Assembly (NCBI RefSeq): GCF_014222285.1
Contig: NZ_JACKZS010000004.1
Span: 1-64,000 of the forward strand
DNA length: 64,000 bases
DNA from: Nostoc sp. UCD121
GTDB lineage: Bacteria > Cyanobacteriota > Cyanobacteriia > Cyanobacteriales > Nostocaceae
Reading direction: 5' to 3'
How positions within the stretch are numbered: position 1 is the stretch's first letter; every line of letters starts with the position of its first letter. The position numbers and the translations under genes were made by a program. Below, in pieces: positions 18,002 through 26,815 of the stretch. The notes under the pieces were generated by a model. That model did not search any database. It was given only the letters and a program-made list of their open reading frames with translations, and was not told the DNA's origin.

Positions 18002-18844
18002 CTAATCCTCAAACCAACTAGCACGCCATGCAGCTTCAGCTTCAGCGATCGCTCTTTCTCGATGTTTCTTTTGATACTCTCGTCCTAGCTTGTTTAGCTG
18101 AACTAAAATACTGCGGATTTGCCTGCGTTCAGAGGAGAGTGCCACATCAGCAAATTCAATTTCTCCTAGCCGCAGGTTAATAGCCATAATTTGCGTCAGC
18201 CCAGAATCTTCTGACTGCTGCTCATTTTCAATTTCAATTACTAAGTTTAATAAGTTGGGTGGTCCTGGCATGACCTCAGCCGATGCTTCTGATGCAGCCG
18301 CAGCCGCTGCTGCTAAAATCGGTTCTGGTAATTTTTTAGGTAATACTCCAGATTTTTGTATTAAAACATTAGCATCATGCGATAGTTTTTTCAGTATATC
18401 TTGCGTTACTTCTTCTAAGTTCTGTTGCCATTTTACTAGTTCTATAGGATTAGAGGTGTCGGCGGTGAGAAACTGAGAATTCGAGGTTTCCAGAAGTTCA
18501 GAAGATGTTACTTCCTTATTCTCCTCATCTTCATCTTCATCTCCTTTATCAAAACCAAGTTCCTCACTCTTAATAGAAGTGAGCAATTGTTCGGCTGCCA
18601 CTTGCCCCAACTTGCGGATGGCTTGTTGCAATTGCTGGCGCTGATTCAATGACAGATGCAGAAAGTTTTCGGGATACCCCTGTGTACAAAGGTGATAACT
18701 CGCTAGAATCAACTGTTTTCGTACAGCTAGCCCCAAGGTGTTTAGATAACTAGCATAAGCGGTTTGTAGCTCTACTGCGATCGCCCGAATCGCTTCTTTT
18801 AATGCTGCAATATCCCGTTCAATTCGCTCGATTGCTCTTGCCAT
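18002..18844 (-). CDS. Conserved protein of unknown function with coiled coil
   Basis: A 280-residue protein I cannot assign. The N-terminal third is helical and well ordered in appearance (RAIERIERDIAALKEAIRAI, then LASYHLCTQGYPENFLHLSL). An acidic spacer (GDEDEDEENKE) follows, then an Ala-rich segment near residue 185. The C-terminal helix (RLGEIEFADVALSSERRQIR) ends in RASWFED. There is no signal peptide or membrane segment. It lies upstream of recG on the same strand, with only the STRR between them, so the two could be co-transcribed. Confidence 0.75.
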   Translation of the reverse strand: MARAIERIERDIAALKEAIRAIAVELQTAYASYLNTLGLAVRKQLILASYHLCTQGYPENFLHLSLNQRQQLQQAIRKLGQVAAEQLLTSIKSEELGFDKGDEDEDEENKEVTSSELLETSNSQFLTADTSNPIELVKWQQNLEEVTQDILKKLSHDANVLIQKSGVLPKKLPEPILAAAAAAASEASAEVMPGPPNLLNLVIEIENEQQSEDSGLTQIMAINLRLGEIEFADVALSSERRQIRSILVQLNKLGREYQKKHRERAIAEAEAAWRASWFED

Positions 18845-18961
18845 ATCTTTTCGTTCTTGTCCATGTGAACTATTACATAGTACAAATGTACGAATTTATT
18901 TTATAATAACTTCCTAAAGAAGTTTAGATTTTAAATTAAGTGCGATATTTCGCGTCTCTAC

Positions 18962-18997
18962 TAAAAAAACACAGGTCAGGCTATTTGCTTGACCTGT
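18962..18997 (-). terminator. Rho-independent terminator of the rpsB-tsf operon
   Basis: On the minus strand the arms ACAGGTCA (18997-18990) and TGACCTGT (18978-18971) form an 8-bp stem with an 11-base loop. GTTTTTTTA follows (18970-18962). It lies about 145 bp downstream of tsf and upstream of the next gene on the same strand. Confidence 0.8.
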
Positions 18998-18999
18998 TT

Positions 19000-19140
19000 G
19001 GTAAAGAGTCATTTGTCTTTTGTCATTTGTGAATGACCCCTCGGGTTCACCAGTTGCTCATGGGGGAAACCCCCTTAGCGCTAGCCTCTCCCTTTGGGAG
19101 AAGACCGCACTGGCTCACCAATGACCAATGACCAATAATA
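19000..19140. repeat. Dispersed intergenic repeat downstream of tsf
   Basis: The block contains GTCATTTGT words, the hairpin GGGGGAAACCCCC, GGGAGAAGACCGCACTGGC, and tandem CAATGAC words. These are common non-coding Nostoc repeat motifs. It lies between the terminator and the tsf stop codon, so it is probably transcribed as part of the tsf 3' UTR. Confidence 0.6.
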
Positions 19141-20085
19141 TTACTTACCGCCCATTTGTGCAGCGACTTCATCAGCAAAGCTCATTTCTTGCTTCTCAAT
19201 GCCTTCGCCCAATATATAGCGGACAAAGCGAGTCACTTGAATCTCTTCACCTAATTTCGCCTTCGATTGCTTAAAAAGGTCTTCGACGGAAATACTCTGA
19301 TCCCGGATGTAAGGCTGATCGATCAAAGTCAATTCTTTCAGGCGTTTTTCAATCCGTCCTTGAACAATCTTTTCTTTGATATTCTCTGGCTTGTTCGCCA
19401 AATCATCCTTGCCCATTTCAATATCTTTTTCTTTTTGGGCAACTTCGGCGGGGATTTGGTCTACGCTTACATACTCGACATTTGGACAAGCCGCAACTTG
19501 CATTGCAGTGTTCCGTGCCAAGCTTTGAAATTCTGAGTTAGTAGCCACTGACTCAGTTTGGGAACCCAGTTCTACTAATACACCAACTCGACCGCCAGTG
19601 TGAATGTAGCTGTCTACTACGCCTTGTGTGCCTTCTGCTATTGCAAAATTAACAAAACGGCGCACTTGGATGTTTTCACCAAGGGTGGCAATAGTTTGCT
19701 TGATGGATTCTTCTACAGTCGCACTTTCATTCTCAATATAAGGTTGAGCCAGCAAAGACTCAACACTATCAGCTGTCGCTGCTTGCTTTGCTAGATTCTT
19801 AACTAAAGCTTTAAAAGCTTCGTTACGAGCAACAAAGTCGGTTTGGCAGTTGACTTCAATGAGTACACCCACTCGGCCACCAGGCTGAATGTAAGTGTCT
19901 ACTAGACCTTCTGCCGCAATGCGATCACTTTTTGCCCCCGCTTTAGAGATGCCCTTTTTCCGTAGCCAGTCTGCGGCTTCTTCTACGTTGCCTTCAGTCT
20001 CTATCAGCGCCTTTTTGCAGTCCATCATGCCGGCACCAGTTTTTTGGCGTAGCTCTTGGACGAGTTTTGCAGATATTTCCGCCAT
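19141..20085 (-). CDS. tsf: Translation elongation factor Ts
   Basis: A 314-residue EF-Ts, the guanine-nucleotide exchange factor for EF-Tu. The N-terminal UBA-like domain is [20 protein letters not shown], followed by [20 protein letters not shown]. The core has two repeats with [18 protein letters not shown] and [10 protein letters not shown] / [10 protein letters not shown]. The ATG at 20085 gives the normal N-terminus. It follows rpsB on the same strand, the usual rpsB-tsf order, with a hairpin in the 211-bp gap. Confidence 0.97.
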   Translation of the reverse strand: MAEISAKLVQELRQKTGAGMMDCKKALIETEGNVEEAADWLRKKGISKAGAKSDRIAAEGLVDTYIQPGGRVGVLIEVNCQTDFVARNEAFKALVKNLAKQAATADSVESLLAQPYIENESATVEESIKQTIATLGENIQVRRFVNFAIAEGTQGVVDSYIHTGGRVGVLVELGSQTESVATNSEFQSLARNTAMQVAACPNVEYVSVDQIPAEVAQKEKDIEMGKDDLANKPENIKEKIVQGRIEKRLKELTLIDQPYIRDQSISVEDLFKQSKAKLGEEIQVTRFVRYILGEGIEKQEMSFADEVAAQMGGK

Positions 20086-20217
20086 TTTGCCTCAATTCCT
20101 AACTTGACCTCGAGTTGTAATCACTCACCTAATTTAGTGCTGAGTGCTGAGTTTTGAGTGTTCAGTCATCAATTTTATTCTTCATTGACAAATCACAACT
20201 TAACAACTTCAAAAATC

Positions 20218-20249
20218 AAGACTCAGCACTATTAAATTTGCTGAGTCTT
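20218..20249 (-). terminator. Hairpin in the rpsB-tsf gap, possible attenuator
   Basis: The arms AAGACTCAGCA (20218-20228) and TGCTGAGTCTT (20239-20249) form a perfect 11-bp stem with a 10-base loop. On the minus strand it is followed by GATTTTTGA. This could partly terminate transcription between rpsB and tsf and lower tsf expression. The word TGCTGAGT recurs nearby and elsewhere in the window, so it may simply be a repeat family member. Confidence 0.55.
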
Positions 20250-20296
20250 TCTATCTTACTCAGCACGGGCTAAACCTTAGCTTTCCGCTAACAGCA

Positions 20297-21091
20297 CTAT
20301 TCTTCTGTTTCCTCTTCGGGAATTACGGCATCAGTATATTCGGTTTCTTCGTAGTCATCGTCATACTCACTACCGTCGTAATCTTCGTAATCATCTTCAG
20401 CATCTAGCTGACCGTGACGACCTTCATAAATGGCATCTGCCAATTTTCCGACTATCAGTTTAATTGATCTGATAGCATCGTCGTTTGCTGGGATGGGGAT
20501 ATCTACTACATCTGGATCGCAGTTTGTATCCAACATGGAGACAATGGGAATATTCAGCTTTTGGCATTCTTGAACTGCGTTATATTCCCGTCGTTGGTCT
20601 ACGATTACCACGATATCGGGCACTTTCCGCATTGTTTTAATGCCGCCTAAATATTTCTGAAGCTTCGTCATTTCCCGACGTAGCATTGAGGCTTCTTTTT
20701 TAGGTAATAAATCTAGTGCGCCTGTTTCTTCACGGCGTTCTAAATCTTTCAAACGGTCAACCCGTGTTTTGATGGTTGCCCAGTTGGTCAACATTCCGCC
20801 CAACCAGCGTTGGTTAATATAGTGGGAACCACAACGACTAGCTTCTTGGGCGATAATTCCAGCTGCTTGGCGCTTGGTGCCGACAAAAAGAAATTTCTTT
20901 CCTTGTTCAGCGTGCGATCGCATGTAGTTGTAGGCATTATCCATCAACTGGGCAGTTTGCACCAAGTCGATAATATGCACGCCATTGCGGGAAGTATAAA
21001 TGTAAGGAGACATTTTTGGGTTCCAACGCCGGGTCTGATGCCCAAAGTGAACCCCTGACTCCATCATTTGAGCCAATGAAACTACTGGCAT
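20297..21091 (-). CDS. rpsB: 30S ribosomal protein S2
   Basis: A 264-residue S2 protein. The family start is [20 protein letters not shown], then [20 protein letters not shown] and the [14 protein letters not shown] stretch. The C-terminus is an acidic Asp/Glu/Tyr-rich tail from about residue 230, often seen in cyanobacteria. The open frame runs on to 21250 but those 53 codons do not resemble S2. The ATG at 21091 has GGAG 14 bases upstream and the right N-terminus. It heads the rpsB-tsf unit. Confidence 0.97.
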   Translation of the reverse strand: MPVVSLAQMMESGVHFGHQTRRWNPKMSPYIYTSRNGVHIIDLVQTAQLMDNAYNYMRSHAEQGKKFLFVGTKRQAAGIIAQEASRCGSHYINQRWLGGMLTNWATIKTRVDRLKDLERREETGALDLLPKKEASMLRREMTKLQKYLGGIKTMRKVPDIVVIVDQRREYNAVQECQKLNIPIVSMLDTNCDPDVVDIPIPANDDAIRSIKLIVGKLADAIYEGRHGQLDAEDDYEDYDGSEYDDDYEETEYTDAVIPEEETEE

Positions 21092-21323
21092 ATATTTTTC
21101 AACTCCGATTCGGGTTAAACCTCCATCCAAGTGTATTTCCCAATCGGGAAACACCCGAATTCTTAGATGTGCGAGATTAGTTAACCATACTAGGTTAGCA
21201 CATTCGCTAGAGTGTTTGCTAAGGGCGATAAAATAGCGCTGCCGACTCAAAAATAGGAAGCGCTATGCTTGTATTGAACTCAGAAATTACGAATTCGTTA
21301 AACTAGCCCAAAAAACCTATCTA

Positions 21324-21488
21324 CTAGCGTTCTTCCTCATCCTTGGGCTTGGGTTTTTGTCGTCTTTGTTCTACCTGCTCGTCGATAGTTTCTCTCATTT
21401 TGCGATCGGCAGCGTCCATCGCAGAATACTTAAAACGGTTGATTATGCCACTGAAGAAGTTGCTAAAGAATCTTTCAATTTCCTGCAT
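21324..21488 (-). CDS. Small basic/acidic protein, 54 residues, unknown function
   Basis: A short ORF (ATG 21488, TAG 21324-21326). The N-terminal half is amphipathic (MQEIERFFSNFFSGIINRF) and the C-terminal half is charged, ending in KPKPKDEEER. GAGGT lies 10 bases before the ATG. That ribosome-binding site sits inside a short stem (AATACC/GGTATT), which might limit initiation. Coding potential is supported by balanced composition and the good ribosome-binding site; I know no named family. It lies 232 bp upstream of rpsB on the same strand. Confidence 0.6.
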   Translation of the reverse strand: MQEIERFFSNFFSGIINRFKYSAMDAADRKMRETIDEQVEQRRQKPKPKDEEER

Positions 21489-22071
21489 AATTTAATACCT
21501 CGGTATTTAAAGGTAAATTCTTGACTTTACATTGGTCTCGGACTTTCTATTGGAAGTTGTAAATAAAACGCTAACCTCTGAAAATGACTGTATAAAACAG
21601 TTTTCTCAATCAAATCAGTACTGTTGAGATTTCTGAGATTGAAACGTGGTATACCCCATATATTGTATTCTGTCTAAGGTAATAAATATAGCAAAGACAT
21701 AGGTAACAAATTGTTTACTTGGGATTGGCTGAGATATAAGCAAAACCTGGTAGATGATCTCGAACGGCTTAATTTTCTGTTGTAAATTAATGGGTGAAAA
21801 ATTCAGATATAGCAAATTACCAAACCCAGACAGGATAAAGTTTTTCAAGCCGTCTTGCATTAAATTACACGTATCTTAGTTTCGTAACCAGTTAAAAAGA
21901 GATCGCTAAATCTTCACCTCTTTATCATTAGATTTCCTGATGTCTAGTGATTCATGTCTCAAAGATGATGAAGTTTGAGGGTACTACATGAAGCTATTAT
22001 TACTTAGTAAAAATAGATGCAATGTCTACGATGGATATAGCTACAGCACTTCTGGACTTACAGCCTGTATG
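21489..22071. other. Intergenic region without a supported gene
   Basis: An open frame of 81 codons at 21615-21860 on the minus strand has unlikely composition and no ribosome-binding site, so I do not call it. The rest is AT-rich, with a HIP1-like site near 21900. No RNA gene or terminator was recognised. Confidence 0.45.
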
Positions 22072-22815
22072 TTACTGAATAGTATCGGGGTCTACATTGA
22101 GCGATGGCTGCGCCAACGCCAAGGGCGAACGCAACCTCGCCTTTAACTGTTCTATCTGCAATTCTGCATGTTCTGCTCGTTGACGTTCTTGTTCTACTAG
22201 TTCTTCTGCCTGTTGTCTTGCTAAAACTTCTTGTCGTAAAGTTTCTGCCAGTTCATTTGGAATCAGTAATTTTTCCCCTGTATCCTCAGGGTAAAATCCA
22301 ATTAGCCTTCCCTCAACCACCAAGCGCAGTTCTAATGGTTCACTGCGCCCATCTTGTATAGGTTCGTAAATTTCTCCCCGCAGGCGATAGCCACGTAGCT
22401 GTTGTTCCACCCACTCACCTTTAGGGTCAAATAGCCAGTATTCCTTGACACCTAACTGCTCATAGAGGGTCTTTTTAAAGATTTCGTCTTGTCCCTTAGT
22501 ACCAAAGGATGTCATTTCAAAAATAACTGTGGGTACTTGACCCTCTTCCCAGATTTTATAGTTGTCCCGACCACCGGGTGCAACATCAAAAATCACCATC
22601 ACATTTGGGGCTACCCGCAACTTGAGAAAGCCTTGTGCATATTAAAGAAATTGATTTCCCAATACTGTTACCTGACGATTTGCCAAATACTGTTGCAGGA
22701 CTTCTAAGGTAGTTAGCAAGGCATAAAGATGGTCGTAACTTTCTGCAACTGGTTGACCATCAGCACTAGGGTAGAATATTTCTGATTCGACACTAACAGG
22801 TAAAGTAGCCGTCAT
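22072..22815 (-). pseudogene. Uma2-family (DUF820) endonuclease gene with an in-frame nonsense codon
   Basis: Uma2 proteins have a restriction-endonuclease-like fold and are greatly expanded in cyanobacteria; their role is unclear. From ATG 22815 the frame reads MTATLPVSVESEIF through TVLGNQFL, then TAA (22642-22644), then continues without shift as YAQGFLKLRVAPNVMVIFDV, the PD-like core, EYWLFDPKGEW, and a C-terminal coiled coil (QRAEHAELQIEQLK). Related proteins have Tyr or a similar residue at the stop, so TAT to TAA is the likely change. A truncated product from the TTG at 22620 is possible but would lack the first domain part. Confidence 0.8.
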
Positions 22816-22865
22816 GCTTGTAAAATCAGCGCTACGAGATTATTGTAGAACAACTTTACTTCTCC

Positions 22866-23662
22866 CTAACTTGGGATGTGCAAGCTTTTCAAAATATAAC
22901 TAGATAACTCACAAAATCCTTCGCCTTCGGCAGCATTGGTAATATAAGCAGGGTGATATTTCAACTGATTCATATATTCCAAAACGTTTGCCACACCTAC
23001 AGAAACAGGAAATAACGCCGATCAAATAAACTTTCGTCATTGGGGCTATCGCCCACAGTAACAATTTGTTCTGGTGAATACTGGGGCAAATATTCACGTA
23101 ATACCTGCAACAATCCCACAGCTTTATCTTGCCCTTGGGGTTTAATGTGACACTGCACGTTGCTATAGGTAAATCCCCAACCCATTTGTTGACAGAGACT
23201 GTCTAAGGTTTGTAGTTCATCTTGACTCAAACCAGCTACATCAAAAGTCCAGTCAGTGACGCGAAAGCGATTATCAGCAGATTCTTGGATTTGAGGAAAT
23301 TTAGTTTGTAAATTTTCAAAAGTCGTAGCCAAGTGCTGGCGATGTTTGGCTAAATCGGAAACAGGTGTTAATACTGCTGGTTTGTGATTCCCAGATGGAA
23401 AGTACAAACCACCATTTTCTGCGATCGCACCTGCCACTGGCATCAGGCTACTTAATCCACTCACCCACCCAGCAGAACGCCCTGTAACAATCAGCACCTT
23501 AATGTCAACTGCCGCTAAATCTTCTAAAGCTTGAAGCAGTAGGGTAGTAAATTTGCCTCGTCTAGTTAGCGTGCCATCCATATCTGTGGCTATCAGACGA
23601 ATATTGCTAAAGCTTGTAGATGAAACGTCAGACAGAACAGGGACGCTCTGGTGTCTGGACAT
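22866..23662 (-). pseudogene. HAD-superfamily sugar phosphatase, frameshifted near its 3' end
   Basis: The first 214 codons encode a type IIB HAD phosphatase resembling sucrose-phosphate or mannosyl-3-phosphoglycerate phosphatases. The nucleophile motif is ATDMDGTLT (residues about 25-33), motif II VTGRSAG, and motif IV GDSPNDESLF. After SLFDRRYF the frame runs into LFL and TAG (stop at 22997). In the next frame the expected ending continues at once: PVSVGVANVLEYMNQL, then AAEGEGFCELSSYIL, to TAG at 22866-22868. Loss of one T from a TTTT run near 23015 explains it. Either a real mutation or a sequencing error; motifs I-IV are upstream of the lesion. Confidence 0.8.
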
Positions 23663-23767
23663 ACGCGGTTTTGTAAAAACTGTTAAAAATATTAATGATA
23701 CAGCAAGATGGCATTGAAGATTTGGGCATCCTAAACATCAGGAGTCAAGTTTTTCAGTTTTCCAACC

Positions 23768-24586
23768 ATGCCCACTTCGATGTTTCTTGCCCAAACCCCA
23801 GGAAAGCCTAAAAAAGCATCCCAGGAAGTGCCAGCAAGTAATCCTCAAATACCAACGTTATTGTTGGTAACTTCTGGAGGACTGGCTTTAGTGGTGATTG
23901 CTTTGATTGTATATAGTAAACTCCAGATGGATAAGCTGGAGAAAAAAATTAAGTTTGAACAATTCCGCGCGCGAGAATTAGAGAAAAAGTTTAAGCTGGC
24001 GCTGGAAACGATTCGCAAAATGGAAACTAATCCCGATTTGGTCAACTCACGGGACTTTAACCTAGATTATCTGCGAATGCGGATGTCAGAGGAGGTGTTT
24101 CATTTTGCAATCCTTAATCAAGTGAAGATTCAGATCAAAGAAAAAGTTACTCAAGCCCTGCGGCCAAATCAAGCGCAACAAGGATCTGTCGGAATTGCTA
24201 ATAGCGCTGGACGGCAGGTAGATGAAATTTTTGATGTAGAGTATGAAACTGGTAGCCCAGGAAATTCTGCTAAACGAGTGCTGTTCCGCATTCAAGTCCG
24301 GTTAATGAAGTTACCAACGCAAGCAACTTCTGCAACTATTAGTCAAATTATTGACTGTATAGAAACTTACCTAAGCCCCATAGAAGATGAAGATAGTTGG
24401 CAACCAACAATTCAAGGTCGGATTGCTACTATGCATTGGGATCAAAAGGCTAAACCCACGCCTCTGCTGGTTCTGGAGCAATCAAATGAAGGCGTGAATG
24501 TGACTTTCCGTACTAGTCGCCAACCAAATTCCCCAACTCCGCCAAACCAACCTGGAATGAAAAAATCAGGCTCGGCTAGACAATAA
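23768..24586 (+). CDS. Conserved membrane-anchored protein of unknown function
   Basis: A 272-residue protein with one membrane segment (residues about 29-48, TLLLVTSGGLALVVIALIVY), followed by a coiled coil (LEKKIKFEQFRARELEKKFK). A soluble domain follows with FNLDYLRMRMSEEVFHFAIL and later RVLFRIQVRLMKLP and WDQKAKPTPLLVLEQ. The tail is Pro/Ser/Gln-rich. I recognise it as a type found in cyanobacteria but know no function. It lies divergent from the HAD gene and convergent with devA. Confidence 0.8.
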   Translation: MPTSMFLAQTPGKPKKASQEVPASNPQIPTLLLVTSGGLALVVIALIVYSKLQMDKLEKKIKFEQFRARELEKKFKLALETIRKMETNPDLVNSRDFNLDYLRMRMSEEVFHFAILNQVKIQIKEKVTQALRPNQAQQGSVGIANSAGRQVDEIFDVEYETGSPGNSAKRVLFRIQVRLMKLPTQATSATISQIIDCIETYLSPIEDEDSWQPTIQGRIATMHWDQKAKPTPLLVLEQSNEGVNVTFRTSRQPNSPTPPNQPGMKKSGSARQ

Positions 24587-24624
24587 ATTATGGCTGTCAT
24601 TGGTCATTCACAAAGGACAAATGG

Positions 24625-25329
24625 CTAAATGGGTGCATTTGAGGAATTACGGGTTAAAAGACCATCTTCCATTTCTACGATGCGATCGGCTATGTCTAAA
24701 ATGCGGTTGTCGTGTGTCACTAATAAAATGGTGGTTCCCTGATTTTTGGCCAGACTCTGCATTATTTCCACAACATCGCGTCCTGATTGTTTGTCTAATG
24801 CTGCTGTTGGTTCGTCTGCTAGCACCAGTGGGGGACGATTCACTAAGGCGCGAGCGATCGCAATTCTTTGTTTTTGTCCACCAGAAAGATTATCTGGGTA
24901 GTAATCAACTCGTTCTTCTAGACCAACAGACCCCAGCATGGCTTTTGATTTAGCCATTGCTTCTGTTTGAGAAATATTATCATTCAACTCTACCGCCATC
25001 TGCACATTTTGCTTTGCAGTCAAGAACCCTAGTAAATTGTGAGCTTGAAAAATATAACCAATGTTGCGTCGCATTTGTACCAGTTTGTTTTGACTGACAC
25101 CAACGAGTTCTTCACCTAGAAATTTTAAACTTCCCTCTTGTACAGACCGCAAGCCACCAATTAAGCTCAGTAATGTGGTTTTACCGGAACCTGATGGCCC
25201 AGTCATAATTACAATTTCACCAGGATAAATTTCTAGGTTGATGTCAAATAATATCTGTTTTCTCAATGCGCCTTTGCCATAGTAATGATTGAGATTCTTA
25301 ATGGCAATTACAGGTTCTTTTTCTATCAT
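24625..25329 (-). CDS. devA: DevA-type ABC transporter ATP-binding protein
   Basis: A 234-residue ATPase subunit of a DevBCA exporter. Walker A GPSGSGKTT is at residues 44-52, the signature NLSGGQKQRIAIARAL near 140, Walker B LVLADEPTAALD, and the H-loop VTHD. In Anabaena DevBCA works with the outer-membrane TolC homologue HgdD to move heterocyst glycolipids into the envelope. Several paralogues exist, so this may be another family member. The TTG at 25359 extends the frame by ten codons; the ATG at 25329 gives the normal start. It is the last gene of devB-devC-devA. Confidence 0.88.
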   Translation of the reverse strand: MIEKEPVIAIKNLNHYYGKGALRKQILFDINLEIYPGEIVIMTGPSGSGKTTLLSLIGGLRSVQEGSLKFLGEELVGVSQNKLVQMRRNIGYIFQAHNLLGFLTAKQNVQMAVELNDNISQTEAMAKSKAMLGSVGLEERVDYYPDNLSGGQKQRIAIARALVNRPPLVLADEPTAALDKQSGRDVVEIMQSLAKNQGTTILLVTHDNRILDIADRIVEMEDGLLTRNSSNAPI

Positions 25330-25411
25330 GTTTCTGTTAGTTGTAAGTTGGGTTTTCAAAAATTAAGTTTTCTTAATTCTCAAATATAAAGTCTACTTAA
25401 TTAAAAATTAA

Positions 25412-26566
25412 TTAAAAGATATCTGCTGGATCTGCGGAACGTAATTTTCGGACTGCGATCGCACCAGAAATAATGCACATCAGCATAGTTAAAATTAAGA
25501 CCATTACGGCACGGTCAAAACTCATAAAAACTGGTAAAAGTGTTGCATCTCTAGCACTCTGATACATAAATAAAGCAAAAACTATTCCAGGGAAGTATCC
25601 TAAAATAGCTAATAGCAAAGCCTCTTGAAGAATTACGGTTAATAAATAGTTTTGTGTATAGCCTATTGCTTTGAGAGTAGCGTATTCAGCTAAGTGATCT
25701 GCAACTTCTGTATAAAGGATCTGATAAACAATCACAGTTCCTACAATGAAACCCATGACAGTCCCTAATGTGAAAATAAATCCAATAGCTGTACTATTTG
25801 CCCAATAATTCCGCTCAAAATCAATAAATTCCTGCTTAGTTAAAACATTTACCTCTTTAGGTAAATATTGTCGGAGTTCTTGAGCAACAACTTGAGCATC
25901 TGCTCCCGGTTTTAATCGAATCAGCCCAATATCAATTAATCCTTTTTGACGATTACTGAATATTCGTAGAAAGTTAATATCACTCGTAATTAAATTACCA
26001 TCTGCACCGAATGATGCACCTAATGTAAATAGTCCCTCTACTTTAATTCGCCGCCTTCGTACCTCTGATGTTACAGTCTTTCCTTGGCTATAATTAGCAG
26101 CAATAGGTCCATATTCTATCCGAGAAGAACGGTCAAATAAAACTACATCAGGGAGTTTAAGTTTCTCTAAATTCTCTTGAACACCAGGTAAATTAACTAT
26201 ATTAGTTTCTGGGTTCATTCCAAAAATTAGAATACTACGAGGACGACCTGTTACAGGATTTTTCCAGATTGTAAAGTCCAAATATATAGGATGTACTGAT
26301 TGTACTGCGGGTAACTCTAAAGCTTTATATAAACGTCTTTGAGAAAAGCTCCTCATCGCCAAAACAGCACTAGATTGACTATTAATTAAGACAATATCGC
26401 CTTGCAAGCTGTTATGAAATCGAACGTTACTATAATATAAGGCATCCCGGAAGCCGAGTTGCATAAACATTAAAATATCAGCAAAAGAAATTCCTGCTAA
26501 AGCCACAGCTAGGCGAGTTTTTTCCCTTGTCAGTTGTAGCCACGACAGAGGTATTTTTTGATTCAT
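25412..26566 (-). CDS. devC: DevC-type ABC transporter permease
   Basis: A 384-residue FtsX/MacB-like permease. The N-terminal membrane helix is near residues 20-40 (RLAVALAGISFADILMFMQL), a large periplasmic domain follows with IFGMNPETNIVNLPGV and FTLGASFGADGNLI, and three C-terminal helices begin near residue 255 (FIFTLGTVMGFIVGTVIVYQ). EYATLKAIGYTQNYL is the usual coupling region. I prefer the ATG at 26566 over the upstream codon at 26581. It lies 82 bp before devA and 249 bp after devB, all on the minus strand. Confidence 0.9.
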   Translation of the reverse strand: MNQKIPLSWLQLTREKTRLAVALAGISFADILMFMQLGFRDALYYSNVRFHNSLQGDIVLINSQSSAVLAMRSFSQRRLYKALELPAVQSVHPIYLDFTIWKNPVTGRPRSILIFGMNPETNIVNLPGVQENLEKLKLPDVVLFDRSSRIEYGPIAANYSQGKTVTSEVRRRRIKVEGLFTLGASFGADGNLITSDINFLRIFSNRQKGLIDIGLIRLKPGADAQVVAQELRQYLPKEVNVLTKQEFIDFERNYWANSTAIGFIFTLGTVMGFIVGTVIVYQILYTEVADHLAEYATLKAIGYTQNYLLTVILQEALLLAILGYFPGIVFALFMYQSARDATLLPVFMSFDRAVMVLILTMLMCIISGAIAVRKLRSADPADIF

Positions 26567-26815
26567 TTTATAGGTATCCAAGCACAGCTATTATTTACAG
26601 CAGAATTCAAAATTTAGTAGTAAGAAACCAGATGTAGCAAGTTTTAATACCTAGCTTTGAAGTTTAGGTTATCTACCTCACTTAATTCCAAACTACTGTA
26701 ATTTATCAAGTCTTTTTTATAAAATGTTTAAACTTGATAAAACAGCCTATCTAAGAGCATCTTCAATTCAAAGTATCAAATCAGAAATTGAGATTACTGC
26801 TCATCCATAACTTAA

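Noticed and set aside
21615-21860. 81-codon open frame on the minus strand between the 54-aa ORF and the Uma2 pseudogene
   Set aside because: It has no ribosome-binding site, poor composition and no recognisable motif; AT-rich DNA gives such frames by chance.
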